A stretch of DNA of 6,943 bases, from positions 1-6,943 of the forward strand of contig JALUWE010000507.1 in NCBI GenBank assembly GCA_027019845.1, in the 5' to 3' direction. The translations under genes were made by a program, and so were the position numbers. This stretch comes from Anaerolineales bacterium (GTDB lineage: Bacteria > Chloroflexota > Anaerolineae > Anaerolineales > JABWBV01). Shown piece by piece: positions 5,625 through 6,943 of the stretch (position 1 is its first letter; every line of letters starts with the position of its first letter). Under the pieces are notes generated by a model. The model had not been told where the DNA came from. It searched no databases and worked only from the letters and a program-made list of their open reading frames with translations.

Positions 5625-5650
5625 CTCCCCCACCATTGCCGAGATTCTTC
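5618..5650. repeat. 10-bp inverted repeat GAAGAATCTC / GAGATTCTTC
   Basis: GAAGAATCTC at 5618-5627 and GAGATTCTTC at 5641-5650 are exact complements with a 13-nt loop. The left arm overlaps the outer stem of the previous hairpin, so the two structures are mutually exclusive. A further direct copy, GAGATTCTTCG, lies at 5813-5823. Confidence 0.8.
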
Positions 5651-5692
5651 GCTGCCCGTCCCCGGCGTCCGTCCAACCACCTGGGCGCCACC

Positions 5693-5757
5693 AATAACCA
5701 CGCTTGATGCGACCGTCGGGGCGACCGGCCGGTCGCCCCGACCTCTAATAACCACGC
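5693..5757. repeat. Perfect 28-bp palindrome between 11-bp direct repeats
   Basis: The palindrome at 5715-5742 has no central spacer; its core is GGGGCGACCGGCCGGTCGCC and the symmetry axis lies between 5728 and 5729. It is flanked by AATAACCACGC at 5693-5703 and again at 5747-5757. No T-run follows on either strand and the nearest gene stop is about 150 bp away, so a terminator role is unlikely. It looks like a dispersed GC-rich repeat unit. Confidence 0.85.
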
Positions 5758-5887
5758 GCCGAACAACCGTCCCCCCTCCCCGGTCGTCCGTCTCCGTCTC
5801 CCTCGCCCCGTTGAGATTCTTCGTCCTCCTTCGGTAACATTCAGGACAAGCAACTCTTACGGAGATTCGCAAGTTTTTTGAGCACAG

Positions 5888-6181
5888 CTAACGAACCAAT
5901 ACGATGAAGCGGGTTTTTCCTACCGTGATCGCATCGCCAATATGCAATTCCATTTCCCTATCCACGCGCTTGCCATTTACGAACGTGCCATTGGTGCTGT
6001 CCAGGTCGCGGATGACATAACCATTCTCTCGATGTTCGATGATGGCATGGTAGCGAGAGGTCTGCGTATCTGGAATGTGAATATCGTTGTCGAGCGCCCT
6101 GCCCAGCCGGGTGGTCTCCCCCAACAGATAGCTTTTCCCTGTTTCCGGGCCATGTACAATGGATAGGCGTAATTGAAGCAT
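5888..6181 (-). CDS. Stand-alone FHA-domain protein
   Basis: This 97-residue protein is almost entirely one forkhead-associated domain, a module that binds phosphothreonine peptides and usually works with Ser/Thr kinases. The conserved positions are present: G27-R28 (LGRALDNDI), S42-R43-x-H45 (TSRYHAII) and N64-G65-T66 (DSTNGTFVNGKRV), followed by the final strands GDAITVGKTRFIVL. All residues expected to contact phosphothreonine are retained, so it should bind. There is no kinase, secretion-system or peptidoglycan gene beside it, so its partner is unknown. The ATG at 6181 is preferred; the purine-rich GAGGAGG lies rather far (13 nt) upstream, and an in-frame TTG at 6205 would place that motif inside the gene. 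It ends in TAG with no clear terminator. Confidence 0.9.
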   Translation of the reverse strand: MLQLRLSIVHGPETGKSYLLGETTRLGRALDNDIHIPDTQTSRYHAIIEHRENGYVIRDLDSTNGTFVNGKRVDREMELHIGDAITVGKTRFIVLVR

Positions 6182-6218
6182 GGCTTTCGTCTGGCCTCCT
6201 CGCAAAAACTGGCTGTCA

Positions 6219-6250
6219 TCTCGTTCCGAACGAGACGATTGATCCTACCA
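6219..6250 (-). promoter_or_regulatory. Extended -10 element and overlapping palindrome upstream of the FHA gene
   Basis: On the minus strand TGG-TAGGAT (6250-6242) resembles an extended -10; TTACCG 17 bp upstream (6270-6265) is only a weak -35. Directly after it lies a perfect palindrome, TCTCGTTC-C-GAACGAGA on the plus strand (6219-6235), covering the expected transcription start. A repressor site or a short hairpin at the 5' end of the transcript would both fit. Confidence 0.4.
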
Positions 6251-6303
6251 CAAGCGAAAGCGAGCGGTAATAGTGCCGGAGGGATATCGGCACTCATGGG
6301 GGT

Positions 6304-6943
6304 TCATTGTCCGGTCTGCGACGGGCACTGTGCCACCTCACGGGGGGATAGCACCTGTACGCGTGCCGCTTGCAGCAGGGTTTGCTCCTCGTAATAACAC
6401 AACAAAGGGACGGAGACATGCCGGTCCCAGGCGTTGTTCTCCTCCCCAAACTCATCCGCCCGGCTCTGCAGGTTGACCCGCACCGGATCGGTCACGATCA
6501 GAGCGAAGCGGCGGTTCTCCAAATCCTCGCGAAAGCGTCCCAGATAATTGGGATTGCCCGCCATCGCCATTTCCATCAAAAACACCTTCTCATACTCCTC
6601 CACCAGCGGGACGCCCTCCACCATCCCAAACGTGAGCAGTTGCCGCTGAGAGATGAACAACACCTCCCCCCCCTGCGCGGCGGCCTGCTCCACCGTCTCT
6701 ACCAGTGTTGCCAGCTCGGCCTGGGCATCCTGACGGTCGGGCAGGGCGCGGGGACCCCCGACGCTGATCGCAAATCCGACCGGCACCGCCACCGCCAGCG
6801 CCAGCGCGGCCCGCGGCACCCCGCCCAGGGCCGCCGCGCCCCCGGCCTCCTCCCCCTCCAGCTTCACCCGCCCGAAAAACACATACGCGCCCGCCACCAT
6901 CAGCAGCGCGAGATAGCCGTCCATGTTGTGCAGGTTGCTGCCC
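6304..6943 (-). CDS. C-terminal part of a membrane protein with a soluble tail (5' end outside window)
   Basis: The frame is open to the window edge, so the real start lies beyond 6943; the visible part is 212 residues starting GSNLHNMDGYLALL. Two hydrophobic segments are visible, about residues 10-24 (YLALLMVAGAYVFFG) and 43-60 (RAALALAVAVPVGFAIS), separated by an acidic, glycine/alanine-rich loop. From about residue 65 the protein is soluble, with QAELATLVETVEQAA, then strand-like EVLFISQRQLLTFG and FALIVTDPVRVNLQ. The form, several membrane helices then a globular end, fits a polytopic glycosyltransferase-like protein of GT-C type, but none of the catalytic N-terminal region is visible, so this is a guess from shape. 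It ends 122 bp before the FHA gene on the same strand. Confidence 0.8.
   Translation of the reverse strand, partial: GSNLHNMDGYLALLMVAGAYVFFGRVKLEGEEAGGAAALGGVPRAALALAVAVPVGFAISVGGPRALPDRQDAQAELATLVETVEQAAAQGGEVLFISQRQLLTFGMVEGVPLVEEYEKVFLMEMAMAGNPNYLGRFREDLENRRFALIVTDPVRVNLQSRADEFGEENNAWDRHVSVPLLCYYEEQTLLQAARVQVLSPREVAQCPSQTGQ

Larger units (their letters stand above)
5281..5887. other. Gene-free, repeat-rich region of about 600 bp
   Basis: No reading frame here has both a plausible start and protein-like composition over its length. From low to high coordinate it holds the coding-like stretch ending at the MITE, an extended -10 motif at 5435-5443, a possible decayed MITE relative at 5513-5565, the GAGATTCTTCG repeat family (5596-5823) and a perfect 28-bp palindrome (5715-5742). 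The plus strand from about 5755 to 5810 is strongly C/T-rich with short CCGTCTC-type tandem units. Confidence 0.6.

Noticed and set aside
5515..5872. Overlapping minus-strand frames of 112 and 101 codons
   Set aside because: They read through the palindromes and the GAGATTCTTCG repeats; composition is Arg/Gly-rich and no start has a ribosome binding site.
5840..5880. Plus-strand terminator (CTTACG stem, CGCAAG, T6)
   Set aside because: The stem has six pairs with a mismatch and there is no plus-strand gene upstream to terminate.
5977..6297. Minus-strand 106-codon frame overlapping the FHA gene
   Set aside because: Most of it is the FHA gene read out of frame; the part upstream of the FHA start shows no domain and would need translation across the palindrome leader.

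Overview
The window looks like chromosomal DNA from a GC-rich, non-pathogenic environmental bacterium, most plausibly a member of Chloroflexota (Anaerolineae or a relative). The basis is the gene mix (divergent FtsH-like protease, membrane-anchored diheme cytochrome c, stand-alone FHA protein, large membrane protein with a soluble C-terminal domain) and the many GC-rich dispersed palindromes between genes. This is inference; there is no rRNA or tRNA marker in the window. All credible genes lie on the minus strand, so transcription runs from high to low coordinates. The long plus-strand reading frames are antisense shadows of these genes.

Layout from high to low coordinate: (1) 6943-6304, the C-terminal part of a membrane protein that continues past the window edge. 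(2) 6181-5888, a 97-residue FHA-domain protein with an extended -10 element and a perfect palindrome in its leader. (3) 5887-5106, a gene-poor stretch of about 780 bp packed with repeats: a cluster built on GAGATTCTTCG and its complement, a perfect 28-bp palindrome between two 11-bp direct repeats, a stretch that reads like decayed coding sequence, and a complete 143-bp MITE-like element with 17-bp imperfect terminal inverted repeats and a perfect 7-bp target duplication. (4) 5105-4893, a 70-residue candidate zinc-binding protein directly downstream of the MITE. (5) 4641-2740, a 633-residue FtsH-family AAA+ zinc metalloprotease, followed by an intrinsic terminator. (6) 2563-1670, a membrane-anchored diheme cytochrome c with its own good sigma70-type promoter. 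(7) 1650-1486, a 19-bp inverted repeat and a broken gene remnant. (8) 1446-895, a DUF3592-type membrane protein. (9) 815-330, a small four-helix membrane protein. (10) 258-1, the N-terminal 86 codons of an NmrA-like NAD(P)-binding protein, cut by the window edge.

The genes do not form one pathway. The FtsH-like protease and the cytochrome c are separate transcription units (terminator and promoter visible between them). The four-helix membrane protein and the NmrA-like gene, 71 bp apart, could be co-transcribed. The strongest noteworthy item is the complete MITE inserted between a likely promoter region and the ribosome binding site of the small zinc-binding protein. Second is the unusual architecture of the FtsH-like protease, which has almost no extracytoplasmic domain and two inserts in its AAA+ module. 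I found no CRISPR array, RNA gene, phage gene, toxin-antitoxin pair or recognisable defence system.
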